DNA of 64,000 nucleotides from Selaginella tamariscina (GCA_003024785.1 PUQB01000035.1:682001-746000), one strand, 5' to 3'; shown: positions 47,945-60,914, counted from the first letter of the stretch. The notes: generated by a model from the letters alone, not told the origin. A program made the numbers and translations.

Positions 47945-49883
47945 CTACTCACACAGTCTGTATGTATATAAAGAACACTTACCCTTTCAGCACTTGCATG
48001 GGCTCTGGCAGCCTTATCATAATCACCATCATTGAAAGCGACAAGGTCAAAGTCTTCTGGTGCGACCGTGGTCGACCAAAGCCTTAAACTAATAGTGTTC
48101 TTCGTCTTAAACCTGAAACAACATAGATATGTACATATACACACATATACGCATGCACATGCACACACACACACATATGGACCTGGAATGGGCATGTCAT
48201 AAGCAACAGCTCTGATATCTTCACCGTCGATCCATTTCCTCTTCCCGGATTTGCTCTTAATTACTCTCCCGTAAAACTTTATCGGATACCACACATCAAA
48301 TCTCGGTACTTCCCACGGATTCCCAACCTGAAGTAAGCATACTTACATATATATCAATACGTGTACTACACCCACACACACACGTGTGTGTGTGTCTGTA
48401 ATGTATGTATGTATATATGATATAGAATAAAATATATACACCATACATTGAGGTGACCACCTGCTTGTGTGTTACTGCTTAAAGTTTCATTACAAACTTG
48501 ACTATACTTACGAACACACACACACACACACACACACACCTCAAGCCAGTTCTCCGGGTATTCTTCCTGTCCATTATGCGTGATTTTCTGGTGGAAAAGA
48601 CCGTATTTATACCGTAGACCGTATCCCCACGCTGGATAGTTCAGAGTCGCTAATGAATCCAGGAAACAAGAAGCCAGTCTACCAAGCCCTCCATTTCCTA
48701 AAGCAGCATCAGGTTCCTATAAAAGAAATAAATAATTAGCATAATAAACATATATATATTATAACAATATAATAATATTTAAGTTAATTACCTGAATAGC
48801 CACTTTCTCAAGATCATGTCCAAGCTTCTTTAAAGCCTGTGCATATTCATCTATCAACCCCATATTTCCAATTGCATTTGTTAAAGCTCTTCCCTGCAAG
48901 CATATACTTTCTATACACATACGTGTATATATACATACACGCACTATGTGTGTGTGTGTGTCTTTACCTGGAGGAACTCCATGGAGAGATAGTGAATATT
49001 CTTAGGATGTTCCTTCTGGAAATGCATATATGTTTCGTTCCACCTCTTCATGAGATGATCCCGCACGGACTGAGCAGCTGCATAATAAGCTTGCTTTGCC
49101 TCGAACTTAAGCGGATTAAACAGTGGTTTATAATCAACGTGGTACTTAAGATTAGCTGCTATAGATTCTCCATCCTCCCCAGTACTTATGCCACCTTCAC
49201 AAAAGCTCGAGTAAGAACTGTGTGTGTGTGTGTGTGTGTGTGACCTTCATGAAATATATACCATTAGAAGTTTGAACTTACATATATATTTATATATATC
49301 TATATCTATGTATGTATGTTGTGTGTGTGTTTAACTTGCTGTATATTTGGAGTTGAGATACAATGAAGCTACTAATCGATATTATCATAAGTTTTAATAT
49401 AACGATAATATATGTGTGTGTGTGACCTTCATGAAATATGTCATGTTTACGTATATACCATTGGAAGTTTTGATACATATATATGTTTATATATATCTAT
49501 ATCATCTATCTATCTACACACACACACACACACATATATGTGTGTGTGTGTGTGTATGTGTGCGCGTAATGATAATAATAATATTCAACCGCAAAGTGTG
49601 TCTGTGTGTGGGAGATTAAGCTTTCAGGGAACTTGCAGGGGTATAGATGTAAATATGACATATTTGAGGGCTATATATGAAATTTCTGTATAATTATGAA
49701 CTAACCTTGTTCCGCTGTCTGGATGGGCTTGGGTTTTGCAGCTACACCATGTACTTTGAGAGATCCATGTTGGACATATCTGGGAGGCTTACTTCTCACA
49801 TATATGGGTGATCCGTATATACCATTCTTGTAATGATCCCCAGAAATCCCCACACATATCTGCGAGGCGCCAATGCTGCCCAT
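44255..49883 (-). CDS. PHS: alpha-1,4-glucan phosphorylase
   Basis: Seventeen exons can be traced: 49883-49706, 49194-48968, 48893-48792, 48716-48540, 48327-48183, 48112-47983, 47693-47554, 47471-47335, 47250-47131, 47004-46744, 46383-46235, 46076-45955, 45759-45532, 45178-45101, 45017-44832, 44740-44543 and 44371-44255. Landmarks are [60 protein letters not shown], and the PLP-lysine region [15 protein letters not shown] (normally [12 protein letters not shown]), then [20 protein letters not shown], ending [20 protein letters not shown]. It releases glucose-1-phosphate from alpha-glucans. No large plastid-type insertion was seen, so it looks closer to the cytosolic form. Single-base losses break frames in the exons near 47462, 46345, 45735 and 44690. 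Intron 12 uses a GC donor. Confidence 0.88.
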
Positions 49884-50950
49884 CTGCTCGATCTAAACTG
49901 TGAAGAAATCTATATAAATTTATATAAACTATGTAAATTTATATTAATTGTGCTAACAAATCTATGTAAATTTATATTAATTGTGTTAAAATGTAGAAAT
50001 TTCATATATACTGATTAGAATGAGGGATGAAAACGCGGGATTTGGGTGGCTTTCATTATGAGATGCGAGCGGAAGAGAACCTAGAAGCAACTTGTCTCCA
50101 CGTGAGAGACGAGGTATATTCCAAGAATAAAGACAAAGATTCCCACGAGGCGATTCCTTATGAAATATCTTCTGCTGTTTATAAACTGTAAACAATTCCA
50201 CAGTTAACCCTTGGGTCAAACTTATTATTTTAAAAACATATGTATTATTTTAAATTCATTTAATATAATGTAGTTAATTCAAAGTAATGAATCAGTCCAT
50301 TTTCTATTTAAATAATGTTTTAATTATTCATTTAAATTCATTAATTTGATCTTAAGCATTTCTATATCCATTTAATAATTTAATTTAGTTTTTATACCAT
50401 AATAAAATGTGGAAATGTTTCAAAATTTATCTATGGAACAGTAAATAATATCGTTTATAAATTACTTTCATATTACCTTTGAAAAACGTGAATTTGAATT
50501 TAAATAGAAACATTAAAAATAACATTTTCATTAAATTAGATTTTTTCCTATAAAATGAACTAAACGCATATTTTCAATTTTTAAAAAAAATCTTATATTT
50601 TATATAATATAACATTTTTAAAATGTTCTAAGGTGATTGTGAAAGAATTAAAAATCCAATTTTAAAATAGAATTACATCATATATTCTAAAATATCTGTA
50701 TATATTTATAAAACATATACATATTGTTTAACTTATGTATTAGTGTGTTGAAAAGTTAAATTAATTGTGTTTATATATATATATACATATTCATAAGTTT
50801 TAGTCATCATGCAAGGATATTCTTAGGAATATATTATGTTAGCCTATACGTATGTTTATAATCTTTTAATATATTAATCCATGTTTATGCATATCTAATT
50901 AAATAATTTCCTTAGCATTTTTTTTCTCCTCTTAATTAGGTTTTAACATC
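49884..50950. other. intergenic, AT-rich; upstream region of phosphorylase
   Basis: 49905-49995 holds two copies of a roughly 45-bp AT-rich unit (tgtaaatttatattaattgtg). Nothing else is supported in this stretch. Confidence 0.35.
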
Positions 50951-51236
50951 ATGGACTCCATTTTCTCCGCTCCTTGTCACTCTTTGGCGCCATTGAAGTC
51001 TGTTCACGTTCGTCCTCGCAATAGAGTCATTGCAGCAGCTTCTGAGTACGTGTGTGCATGTGTGTGCGTGCGCATGCGTGCGTGTAATCTTCTTCATTAG
51101 GAAACCAAAGACTGCAGTAATGCACTCCTTACCACCCGAGAAGATTAAAATGTTCAAGTCCTTAGAGAAGATTAGTCCTTAGCAGATCCCTCTTCTGAGC
51201 AGTTCAATGATGAAGTAAGAGAGCCTAGAGCAAGGT
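50951..51236 (+). pseudogene. stearoyl-ACP desaturase fragment
   Basis: Exon 1 at 50951-51048 reads MDSIFSAPCHSLAPLKSVHV, rich in Ser and basic residues as in a plastid transit peptide. After an intron ending ATTAG near 51099, the second exon gives MHSLPPEKIKMFKSLEK. A stop and a deletion follow, and then, in another frame, DPSSEQFNDEVREPRAR. In plant acyl-ACP desaturases these two blocks are separated by about 25 residues (the WAE...QPQDFLP part), which are absent here. No diiron EENRH motif follows. A truncated pseudogene is the best reading. Confidence 0.65.
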
Positions 51237-51300
51237 TATTTCTCCCTCCCTCCCTCCCCCCTCCCCCCCCCTCTCTCTCCCTCCCTCTCCCTCTCTCAGG
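51237..51300 (+). repeat. polypyrimidine C/T tract
   Basis: About 60 bases almost purely C and T (ctccctccctccc and related), a homopurine/homopyrimidine mirror-type tract directly after the desaturase fragment. Confidence 0.85.
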
Positions 51301-53299
51301 TTGAGCTTGCTTGAGGTTTCTTAAAGTTCCATTGTTTAGAGCTTTCTATCCATATGTCTTATGTGTGTGTGTGTGCGCGTGCGTGCGTGTGAGAGAGATG
51401 TAAATATAATAATTATATAATAAGAAATCATCTTGCTGCACAACTATGTTAATGCTCCAACACTGCAGGAGCTACAGTACATTCTGTATGCACAAACACA
51501 CACGCGCACCCGCGCACACACACACATACACACAATGCATGAATTCTCTATAAATATTTCTCTATTCATCTCTCTCTTCATTCATTCATGCAGAGAATTA
51601 ATATCTGCATCATTCCTAGCTGTATGTTTTTCATCTTTGTCATCCATGTGCAATGTCTCCCTCATTATATATACATGTGTGTGTGCGTGCGTGTGTGTGT
51701 AAAATTTATGTATATATCCTTAAATTTTCCTTGTCCTCTATTGCAACAGAGAATAAACCCTGAATCTGGGTTCTGTTATAATATGTGTGCGCGTTCTGTA
51801 TATCTATACAACCGTGGTGTATACGTTTTTTTGTTCTCAATATAAGTATGTCCGTGTGGTCCTAATGAGTAGGTGGAGACAGACACGCACACGCACACGC
51901 ACACGCACACGCACGCACACACCATGTGTGTGTAGACCTCTTAAAATCCCAGGTAGTTAGGTAGTGCATAACCAGCACCGAAATATATAATATATTCAAC
52001 TCACCTCGTCGACTGTGTGTTTGCACGGTGTCTCCAGGAGCCTGAAAAGCGTCCTTTTCTTAGTTACTGCAAATTCATTAAAAATATTTTTATAAATTAA
52101 TAACTTAATAATTATATAATTTAATTAGAAAATAACATCTCAATATAAAGAAATCACACCAACCATATACCAACCTCTGTAAATGGTATCATCTTGTAAG
52201 TACATATATATATATATGTGGTGTGTGTGTGTGTGTGTGTGTGTGTAGCTCCATAAACAGTGGAGCGTAGTCTTTGAAAGGTGACAAATCAAACACGTAC
52301 GTTTGATGTGTGTGATATCTTTTTCTATTAAATTTCCCACCGCCCTTTGCCCTTAAATGCTGATATAAGGGCTTAGTGGAACCTTTACCCTTTTGTTGTT
52401 GTCCTTTTCATCGTTAGCCCTTAAGTAACCCTAAACCTTAAACCCTACATCGTTTTCATGTCCTTAAATTTGAGATATCACACACACGCACACGCACACG
52501 CATGTGTGTGTGTGTATGATATATTTATATGAAATAAATGCCTGACAAATGTTTCGTATATTACTCAAAAGCGAAACCAAAGAAACGATTTTTTCAGTGG
52601 CCACGTTATATTGCCCTTCTGCAAGTATGCCAGTTATGCACAACTGGTGTGCACTCTTTAAGTATGTAGATAAATATTAGAAATTAAATTCTTATTGTTA
52701 TATACGTGTTTATCAGCTTAGTTAGCTAATTAATGTCAAATAAATAATATAAAATATGATTTTATTATGCGCTATAATATGCTAGCAGCCACATACTTAC
52801 ATCAATAGAATTCGACACACACACACACACATATTGACATATATACATACATACACACACAACACACACACACATATATATATAAGAAGAAGAAAAGAGA
52901 TCACGACTTAATGTGATGCAATGTTCTGAAATGTACCAATGCGCATGTCGGAGATGGGGAAGAGCCTCGTTGGCAGCATTCATTAGCCAGTTCACACATA
53001 CACATACACATCACATCGATATACACATACCTCATACAAAAAGCCTTGAATAGTGAAGCATTGTGGAAGAAGAAGAGAGACACATAGATGAACTGAGCAA
53101 GAGAACAAGAGGTATATACAAATGTGGATTGTTTATATGTATTCTTAGCTTTGTATTTATTCTTGTCTATCTTTCTCGTGTTGGGGCGGTGCTTTTTACA
53201 TACATTTCCTCTCCTTCTCGTATATATATCAAGTTCTTACATATATATTTTCTTGTACACATATGTACATATACATATGTGTTGCTTTATACAGATAAG
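51301..53299. other. microsatellite-rich spacer
   Basis: Numerous TG/CA/CACG runs (51364-51400, 51497-51535, 51885-51920, 52220-52246, 52485-52515, 52814-52875). The segment 51430-51780 could contain further decayed desaturase exons, but no diagnostic motif is visible. Confidence 0.4.
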
Positions 53300-54717
53300 A
53301 TGGAGAGATTATGGATCTGCATTGCAATGTTTACGAGCTTTGTGTTGAATACACACGCTGCTGTTCCTCTATTTGTGTTCGGGGATTCTCTGGTTGATTC
53401 TGGGAATAATAACTTCATTGCTTCACTTGCGCGAGCAAATTTCCCACCAAATGGTATTGATTTGCCCACCAGAATCCCCACTGGTCGCTTCGGAAACGGC
53501 AAGATTGTCTCTGATATTCTCAGTAAGTTCTGTGTTCGCGTGCGTGCGCGTGTGTGTGGGAGAGAGAGAGAGAGAGATGATGTATATGTACTGCAGGTGA
53601 TTATATGGGTGTACCTTCGGTACTGTCGATACTGAGTCCATTTGCGAAGGGAGCAAATCTTCTGCGTGGAGCAAACTTTGCATCAGCAGGTGCAGGAATT
53701 CTCGACGACACGGGATCCATTTTTGTAAGTCATTTCCACACGCACACACGCGCGTGGTGAATGTATGTGTATGCTGCATACATTGACATGATGTTCTATA
53801 GATCCAACGGCTGACAATCCCGGACCAGTTCAGGCTGTTCCAGGAATACAAGGCGCAGATCGCATCGTTGGTTGGCCCAGCAGCAGCGGCGAGGATCGTC
53901 GCAGAAGGTCTATACTCATTCACAATTGGAGGAAATGATTATATCAACAACTATCTCTTGCCCATCTCCATTCGCGCTGTTCAGTTTTCTCCTGCTCAGT
54001 ATAATGCCTTCTTGATCTCTACACTTCGCCAACAGCTCAGGGTACACACACACGCACACACATGTGATACATATACATGTATATACGACTCTTGTGTATG
54101 TGCAGACCGTATATTCACTCGGGGCACGAAAGGTGACAGTGGAAACATCGGCCCCATTGGGTGTATACCTTCACAACTCTCACAGAGAAGCCAAGATGGA
54201 AGATGTGTTCAGCAGCTTAATGACTATGCTCAAAACTTTAATGCCTTGCTTAAGAACATGCTTAACGAGCTTAATCAGGAGCTTCCCGGTTCACTGTTTG
54301 CCTACATTAATGGCTATGATATTCTCCAAGAGTACATCGCTAATCCTTCACAGGGCGGTCAGTACATTCTCTGTGGTGTGTGTGCGTGTGCGTGTGTGTG
54401 TGTGTCTGTCTCTCTCTCTCCATACAGTCTCTCTCTCTCTCACACACACACGCACGCACACGCACACACAGAGACATATATGTATATATGCAGGATTTAC
54501 GGTGTCGAATACGGCATGTTGCGGACAAGGCCCGTACAACGGAGTGCTAGTGTGTACGGCGTTCTCGAGCCTTTGCCCGGACAGAAGTAAATACGTGTTC
54601 TGGGATGCATTCCATCCATCTGAGTCGTTCAATTACCTGTTTACGAACAGGATCATCAACGGTGGACCGAACGATATAAGTCCTATTAATCTTGCTCAAA
54701 TCCTTGCTATGCCTTAA
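53300..54717 (+). CDS. GDSL esterase/lipase
   Basis: Five exons: 53300-53522, 53597-53724, 53802-54041, 54106-54357 and 54494-54717, all GT-AG. Signal peptide MERLWICIAMFTSFVLNTHA. Block I FVFGDSLVDSGNNN holds the nucleophile Ser. Block III SFTIGGNDYINNYL supplies oxyanion-hole Gly and Asn. Block V FWDAFHPSE carries the catalytic Asp and His. NIGPIGCIPSQ precedes a helical region. The length, about 350 residues, matches plant secreted SGNH hydrolases. One G is missing near 54142 (VTV then GNIGPIG), putting exon 4 out of frame. A single-base assembly error is the simplest reading because every catalytic block is conserved. Introns hold TG, GA and CA repeats. Confidence 0.88.
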
Positions 54718-55213
54718 ACATGGTTTAATTTAACTGTTGATGATTTTTATGCAGATGAATAAGATAGAAAATACATTTGTATTTTTTTTAACAATTTAAA
54801 TATGATATAATTTTTGTGTCAAACTTAATCTATATAAAATATAACTAAAATACAGTATTAAGATTATGTAATTCTATTTAAGAAACCACCATAATTTATT
54901 AATAGCCTTAAATTTTATTTAATAAAAAAAAATATAGTTTTTAGTTTAACAATGATGAAATATGTTATAAGGATATCCGTTACCTAAATGAAATCTTTTA
55001 CTTTCAATTTTAAATTTATTTAATAACATTTTTTTTAAAAAATAATTAGTATTAACTATTCATAATATTAATCTTGAACACACACACACTATATACATAT
55101 AATAATATATATTAAAACTTTAACTTAAGGGCAATAAGGGCGGTTTAAGCCCTTAATCACTGTCGGTACCTAAACCCCTGGCATTTCTCTTTACCTAGGG
55201 TCTCTTTTCCGCC
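54718..55213. other. intergenic spacer between GDSL and ALS genes
   Basis: AT-rich with no gene. It presumably contains the GDSL 3' UTR and the acetolactate synthase promoter; no clear TATA box was picked out. Confidence 0.35.
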
Positions 55214-58200
55214 ATGGTGACGGCGAGCATCTCTTCAGGCGCGATCGCAATGCAGGTACGCCATAGCTGTAGCACCAATGTCCCGGCTAGAGTCAATTCG
55301 ATCTCCCAAAATTCATTCCCGGAGCGAAGAACAGAAATCCGTGCAGTAAGTCTTGACAATCTGTCCACAAGCAGCAAGAATCCTCGCAAATCCCCGCAAA
55401 TCCTCAAGATTTCTAGCAATTCCTATGAAAATCTCCACAACTCGCGAAGAACAGCGATCCGGGCAGCAGGTATGGACGATCTCAAGCTAGCTACCGTCAC
55501 AGAGTCCGATTCAATCTCTATACCTCTGGAGAGCGCCGGATTGAAGTCCAGGTTTGCCGATACGGAGCCTCGGAAGGGCGCCGACATACTTGTGGAGGCC
55601 CTGGAGCGGCAAGGCGTAGATGTTGTGTTTGCATATCCCGGTGGAGCTTCTATGGAGATTCATCAGGCACTTACGAGGTCGAAAACGATACGGAATGTGC
55701 TGTGCCGGCATGAACAGGGTGAGGTTTTTGCTACTGAGGGGTATGCGAAGGCTTCTGGCAAAGTCGGTGTTTGTATTGCTACTTCCGGTCCGGTAAGTGT
55801 ATATTTTGTACCCGCCCGGGATGTGCCCCCCGGACGGACCCGCGGCTGTTGGCCGCCCCCCCCCCCCCCCCCCCCTCTTCCTACGAAGGTACCCACCGGC
55901 GGGTAGGCTCCTTCCTCCCGGGGGGGCGGCTATCCGCCGGCCGCGCCATCCACTAGATATATACATATTTTAGTTTAGATACTTAAAACACGTGGTCCAA
56001 CCTAGCTAGAGTTTAAATTAAAATTGTAACAACTATAATAGATCGTCTTTAATTAATATGGTTGATATGGTCTGCAATGATTGGTTAGAATGAATAAATG
56101 ATGTGTGTGTGTGTGTGTGTGTGTAAACTTATCGGTATTCAGCATCTCAATGAAACTACTTTTGTACTTAAACACACACACACACACACCAAGAGACAGG
56201 CATACACAAACACGTATAATACAAATACACACACTTTATCCTCTGTGTTGCACAGGAAATTTTAATATGGATTACATATGTATTATAATAGATAAATAAA
56301 TATAAGTATAATAAAACCGTTTTTTACTTATAAAGCATGGGTTTTGATAACATTAACTTTATTCATCAATATTATTAATTTCTTATGTATTGTAGATGAG
56401 CATAACCATCATTAACGTTCGACTTTGCTCTTAATAGTAAGCAATTCAGAGTAAGGTCGTTTGTTATGGTTTATGTGTTCTATATTTGGTATTCTCTCTC
56501 TCTCGATCTCATTATCAGACGCCATGCATTAGTTGATATATACACATATATCATACACACGCATTACTTTAGTATGTTTAAACTGTGATAGCTGTCAAAT
56601 TAACATCAAACTTATTCAACTGCAGGGAGCTACCAACTTGGTAACCGGGTTAGCAGATGCACTTCTGGACAGTGTTCCGATGGTCGCGATCACCGGACAG
56701 GTCCCAAGGAGAATGATCGGTACAGACGCGTTCCAGGAGACTCCGATTGTGGAAGTGACTCGCTCCATCACCAAACACAACTATCTGGTCATGAATGTTG
56801 ATGACATCCCGCGTGTGATCGAGGTATGTTATGTAACTTAGCAATGCTATATTGGTTATAGTAGAAATAATTGCATGTTCAAATAAAAGTGTGCAGTAAG
56901 CATATAATAGTAGCTATACTCGCAGTTAACTTTATTAACCATATCATGCTGTTGTAGATTAGCATTTATTAAATCCCTGTCTCATAAGATGATAACAAAC
57001 TTTTACAGGAAGCTTTTTTCCTGGCATCATCGGGCCGACCAGGTCCAGTACTTGTGGATATTCCAAAGGATATCCAGCAGCAATTTTCAGTACCATCATG
57101 GTCGCAGCCCATGAAGTTAAACGCGTATGCACAACGGCTTCCTCGGTCCCCTGAGGACTCGCAACTGCAACAGGTTAGTGTAATATACGTGTGTGAATAT
57201 ACACATACTGGCTGTAAGTTCAGATGTCCATTTTGGATATATGTTTGTAGACACACACACGTGTATATACAGATATGTTATACTTAATATTTTTATCTAT
57301 AGGTAATACGGCTTATTACGAGCTCCAAGAGACCGGTGGTTTATTGTGGAGGAGGATGCATGAATGCGAGTGAAGAGCTCCGGGAATTTGTCGAACTTAC
57401 AGAAATCCCAGTAACCTCAACACTGATGGGATTGGGAGTTTTCCCACAGTCAGATTCTCGGTGTTTGCATATGTTGGGAATGCACGGCACTGTATATGCA
57501 AACTATGCTGTAGATGGAGCAGATCTCCTCCTTGCATTCGGTGTCCGGTTTGATGACCGAGTAACAGGGAAACTGGAGGCTTTTGCTAGCCGGGCTAGTA
57601 TTGTACACATCGATATTGATCCTGCAGAGGTTGGTAAATTACTGAATTATATCAGTTTATTCAATCCAAAATACTATATACTAGAACTATGTCGATCAAA
57701 CTATTTATACTAATACATTCTATCGTTAAGCTTACTGTGCTTTAACATTTTATTAGATTGGAAAGAACAAGCAAGCACACGTGTCTTTATGTGCGGATGT
57801 GAAATTGGCATTAGGAGTATTAAACAGGTTAATAAGAGGACAGGAAGTGAAACCAGATATCGGCAGTTGGCTGTCCGAGCTTGAGGAACAGAAACTGAAG
57901 TGGCCACTTAAATACATAGAGGTAATGGGTGTCTGTGTATATGTGTGTTTGTTTGAGTGAGTGAGTGAGTGATATAAGCACTATTATTGTACCATATACG
58001 CATTTATATATACCGTATATGTTCTAGGTTACTACGTCATGACTAAACTTTTATCGTGTATCTGACATTTATGTTTTAAATGACAGGTAGGAGATGATGG
58101 GATTGCTCCTCAGCATGCTATACAGACTGTTTGTGAGATTACTCAAGGGAATGCGATAATTTCTACTGGAGTTGGTCAACATCAAATGTGGGCTGCTCAG

Positions 58201-59602
58201 TGGTTTAAGTATGATCAACCCAGAAGATGGTTAACCTCTGGAGGTACACATTTCATATTTAACCACATTAATATTATTAGTATAGTTCAAAGAATATCGC
58301 CAAGGTTTTGTTTGAATCTCATATCAGTTCACATTAATGTAATTACATTATATATAACACATGCACGCACGCACGCACACTAATATGTGTAAGCATATAT
58401 AAATTTACATGGATAATATTTTTTTCTTCCAGGATTAGGAGCAATGGGATTTGGTCTTCCTGCGGCAATAGGAGCTGCTGCAACTAATCCGGATATTCCA
58501 GTCATTGATATTGATGGAGATGGAAGTTCATCATGAATGTTCAGGTACACATACATGCGTTTCTTTCGTGTGTACACTTGTCTCTCTCTCTCTCTCTCTC
58601 TCTCTCACACGCACATGATTATATATAATTTATAAATAGAATCATAACAGTTGTAACAATAATTTTATGTAATTCCCCATATTATATACAAGAATTATTT
58701 CTATGTACATTATTCTAATATGTTAAATGTCTCTTATATCTATGTTATGTTTTTAAATTTAGGAGCTGGCTACAATCCGGGTTGAGAAGCTCCCTGTAAA
58801 AATCATGGTGCTAAACAACCAACATTTGGGAATGGTCGTACAATGGGAGGACAGATTTTACAAGGTAAGGCATCTTACCGAATATGTGTGTGTGCGCGCG
58901 CGTGCGCTCGTGTGTGTGCAGAGAGAGAGAGAGATGTTTAGTTTAAATTGTTTAATCCACTTGAAATAATGAAAGTTTTAATTTGTGCAGGCAAATAGGG
59001 CTCATACATATCTTGGGGATCCAAATGAAGAAGCAGAAATATTTCCCGACTTCCGGAAGTTTGCTGAAGCATGCAAGGTAACACATTCTATTCTCCAAAA
59101 GACTTTTAATTAATGTTGCAGAATGTACTGATATACGTATATTTATGTATCATTGTTCATTATATAATAATCACATTATATACGATTGCTTTATATAGAG
59201 TGCGTGTGTGCAGTATACACATGCATGTTCTCAGTATACTCAACGTATGCACACACTCACACACACACACACACACATATATTGTTGATGCAGGTCCCTT
59301 CTGCTCGTGTTTCAAAGAGATCTGAACTGAGAAAAGCAATTATTAAATGCTGGAAACTCCTGGGCCATATTTGTTGGATGTGATTGTTCCTCACCAGGTA
59401 TTTAGTTCTTTACTCCCTCGTGTGTGCCTGTGTGCGTGTGCGTGTGCGTGTGCGTGCGTGCCTGCGTGCGTGTGCGTTTGTTGTGTTTTATTTAATTTGT
59501 AGGAATTAATTCTTTTTACAGGAACATGTATTGCCAATGATTCCTGGAGGCTCTTCGTTCAAAGACATCATCACCGAAGGAGATGGTCGAAGGTCTTATT
59601 AA
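55214..59602 (+). CDS. ALS: acetolactate (acetohydroxyacid) synthase catalytic subunit
   Basis: Eleven exons: 55214-55792, 56626-56823, 57009-57173, 57303-57629, 57757-57921, 58087-58243, 58433-58544, 58763-58864, 58991-59077, 59294-59397 and 59522-59602. A Ser/Asn-rich N-terminus resembles a plastid transit peptide. Catalysis: [15 protein letters not shown] and [14 protein letters not shown] (the Glu that activates ThDP), and DGDGS...MNVQEL (ThDP/Mg site). Herbicide-contact positions keep Pro in GQVPRRMIG and Trp in VVQWEDRF. The residue at the usual Ser653 position is Gly (MIPGGSSF). It catalyses the first common step of branched-chain amino acid synthesis in plastids. One T is missing in exon 7 (near 58527) and one A in exon 10 (near 59344), both in short homopolymers. 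Confidence 0.93.
55806..55955 (+). other. GC-rich block with long poly-C in ALS intron 1
   Basis: About 150 bp of very high GC, including roughly 20 consecutive C residues at about 55855-55874 and the inverted GC-rich pair CCGCCCGGG...CCCGGGGGGGCGG, embedded in an otherwise AT-rich intron. No coding signal or known repeat is recognised. Confidence 0.7.
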
Positions 59603-60910
59603 TGTGTCTCTATATTTATTTTGTTTTTTTTTTTTTTAATTTATTGTTTTTGGTTCAATAGGATTCAGGATATATTTTGCTGTGCGTGCGTGCGTGCGTG
59701 TGTGTGTGGTGAGAGAGATCATTTACTACTATTGCATATTAATCCATGTAAACTAAGACTTAGGCTATTAAACTACAGTTATTTGATACAATAAACACTT
59801 TAGGATAATAATTAATTAAACTTTAATTAGTTGAGGTGACTAATGTATACACGGAGGGTAACTAATAACCATGGTTATTAAAAGTTATTAAAGTCTTACT
59901 GTATTTGTTTAGTATAAGTTTTATTGATTTTGTAATACTTTATTTGTTAATTTTTAGTTTTTTATAATATGTTGTGTTAATTTTGGTTGCTTTACTAAAT
60001 GTTGTGGTGTTAGGTTTTGTTGCTTTTATGAATTGTAATAATGTTGGTTTTCATTATCTTCATTGTGTGTTATATTGTGGACTGGTATGTTATATTATTG
60101 ATTTAAATTTCTCTGTATGTTGTATTATTAATTTTCATTATTTTTATAACATGTGTTTTGTTATTGATTTTTGAGTTATCTTTATTATATTATTTTGAGT
60201 CATCTAAATATATTTAATAATGAAAAAGAAAAAAAAAATTCTCATAGGAATGGGTATAATATAAAGAATGATAAAGATTTCATTATATATAATATAAATT
60301 TTTTTTAAAAATCATTTATTATATGGAAGGAGAGTTGCAAGTGCATGAATAATTATGTTTATGTTCTTTTAATTATTGCAAGTAATCAAACTAAAATTAA
60401 TATTATGAAGTCCTTGGTACTACGGTCTTGTAGTTGAAATTTTTTTTTTGCATTGAAAGGAGTATTGTAAAGTAATTATGGTAATAATTCTTTTCTTGAA
60501 TATACAACAAAATGTGATTTGATATGTACAAAGTTATTTATTATGTTAACCTTGATCTTTACAAGATTCTTTATTATGTTAGTTTTTAAGTATAGCATTT
60601 TTTAATTACCATGTTATATATAATTGAAAAAGTTTTTCTTTTCTCATGAAGAGGAAAATGTAAAATAGCTAAAGTATATACGGAGTAACTAGTAATCATG
60701 ATTATTAGAAGTTATTAAAAACATTTATGGTGTGATTAATTTTATAATTCGGCCAAAATTAGGACAACTTATATTCGATTTAAGATAATATAATTGAATA
60801 CATTGAACTTATATGTTGTTTCAGGGTCCTTATTATTGATATATGTGTTTCAGTTTAATATTACATATTGTATATTTTTATATTATCTATTTGTGAATAT
60901 TAATTTATCA
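59603..60910. other. AT-rich intergenic DNA
   Basis: No gene supported. The 66-codon frame at 59974 is Val/Phe/Cys-rich, low in complexity and probably fortuitous. Two similar segments, at about 59840-59900 and 60675-60720 (cggagggtaactaataacca against cggagtaactagtaatcatg), point to an old duplication. Confidence 0.4.
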
Positions 60911-60914
60911 AGTT

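Noticed and set aside
47660..47971. Open frames through TG/CA runs in phosphorylase introns and similar sites
   Set aside because: Dinucleotide repeats lack stops in several frames; no conserved peptide.
52425..52460. Telomere-like CCCTAAACC and TTAAACCCTA motifs
   Set aside because: Only two or three imperfect units; common by chance in AT-rich plant DNA.
55511..55966. Gly-rich minus-strand frame over ALS exon 1 and the poly-C block
   Set aside because: It overlaps the well-supported ALS exon antisense, and the Gly run is just the poly-C tract.
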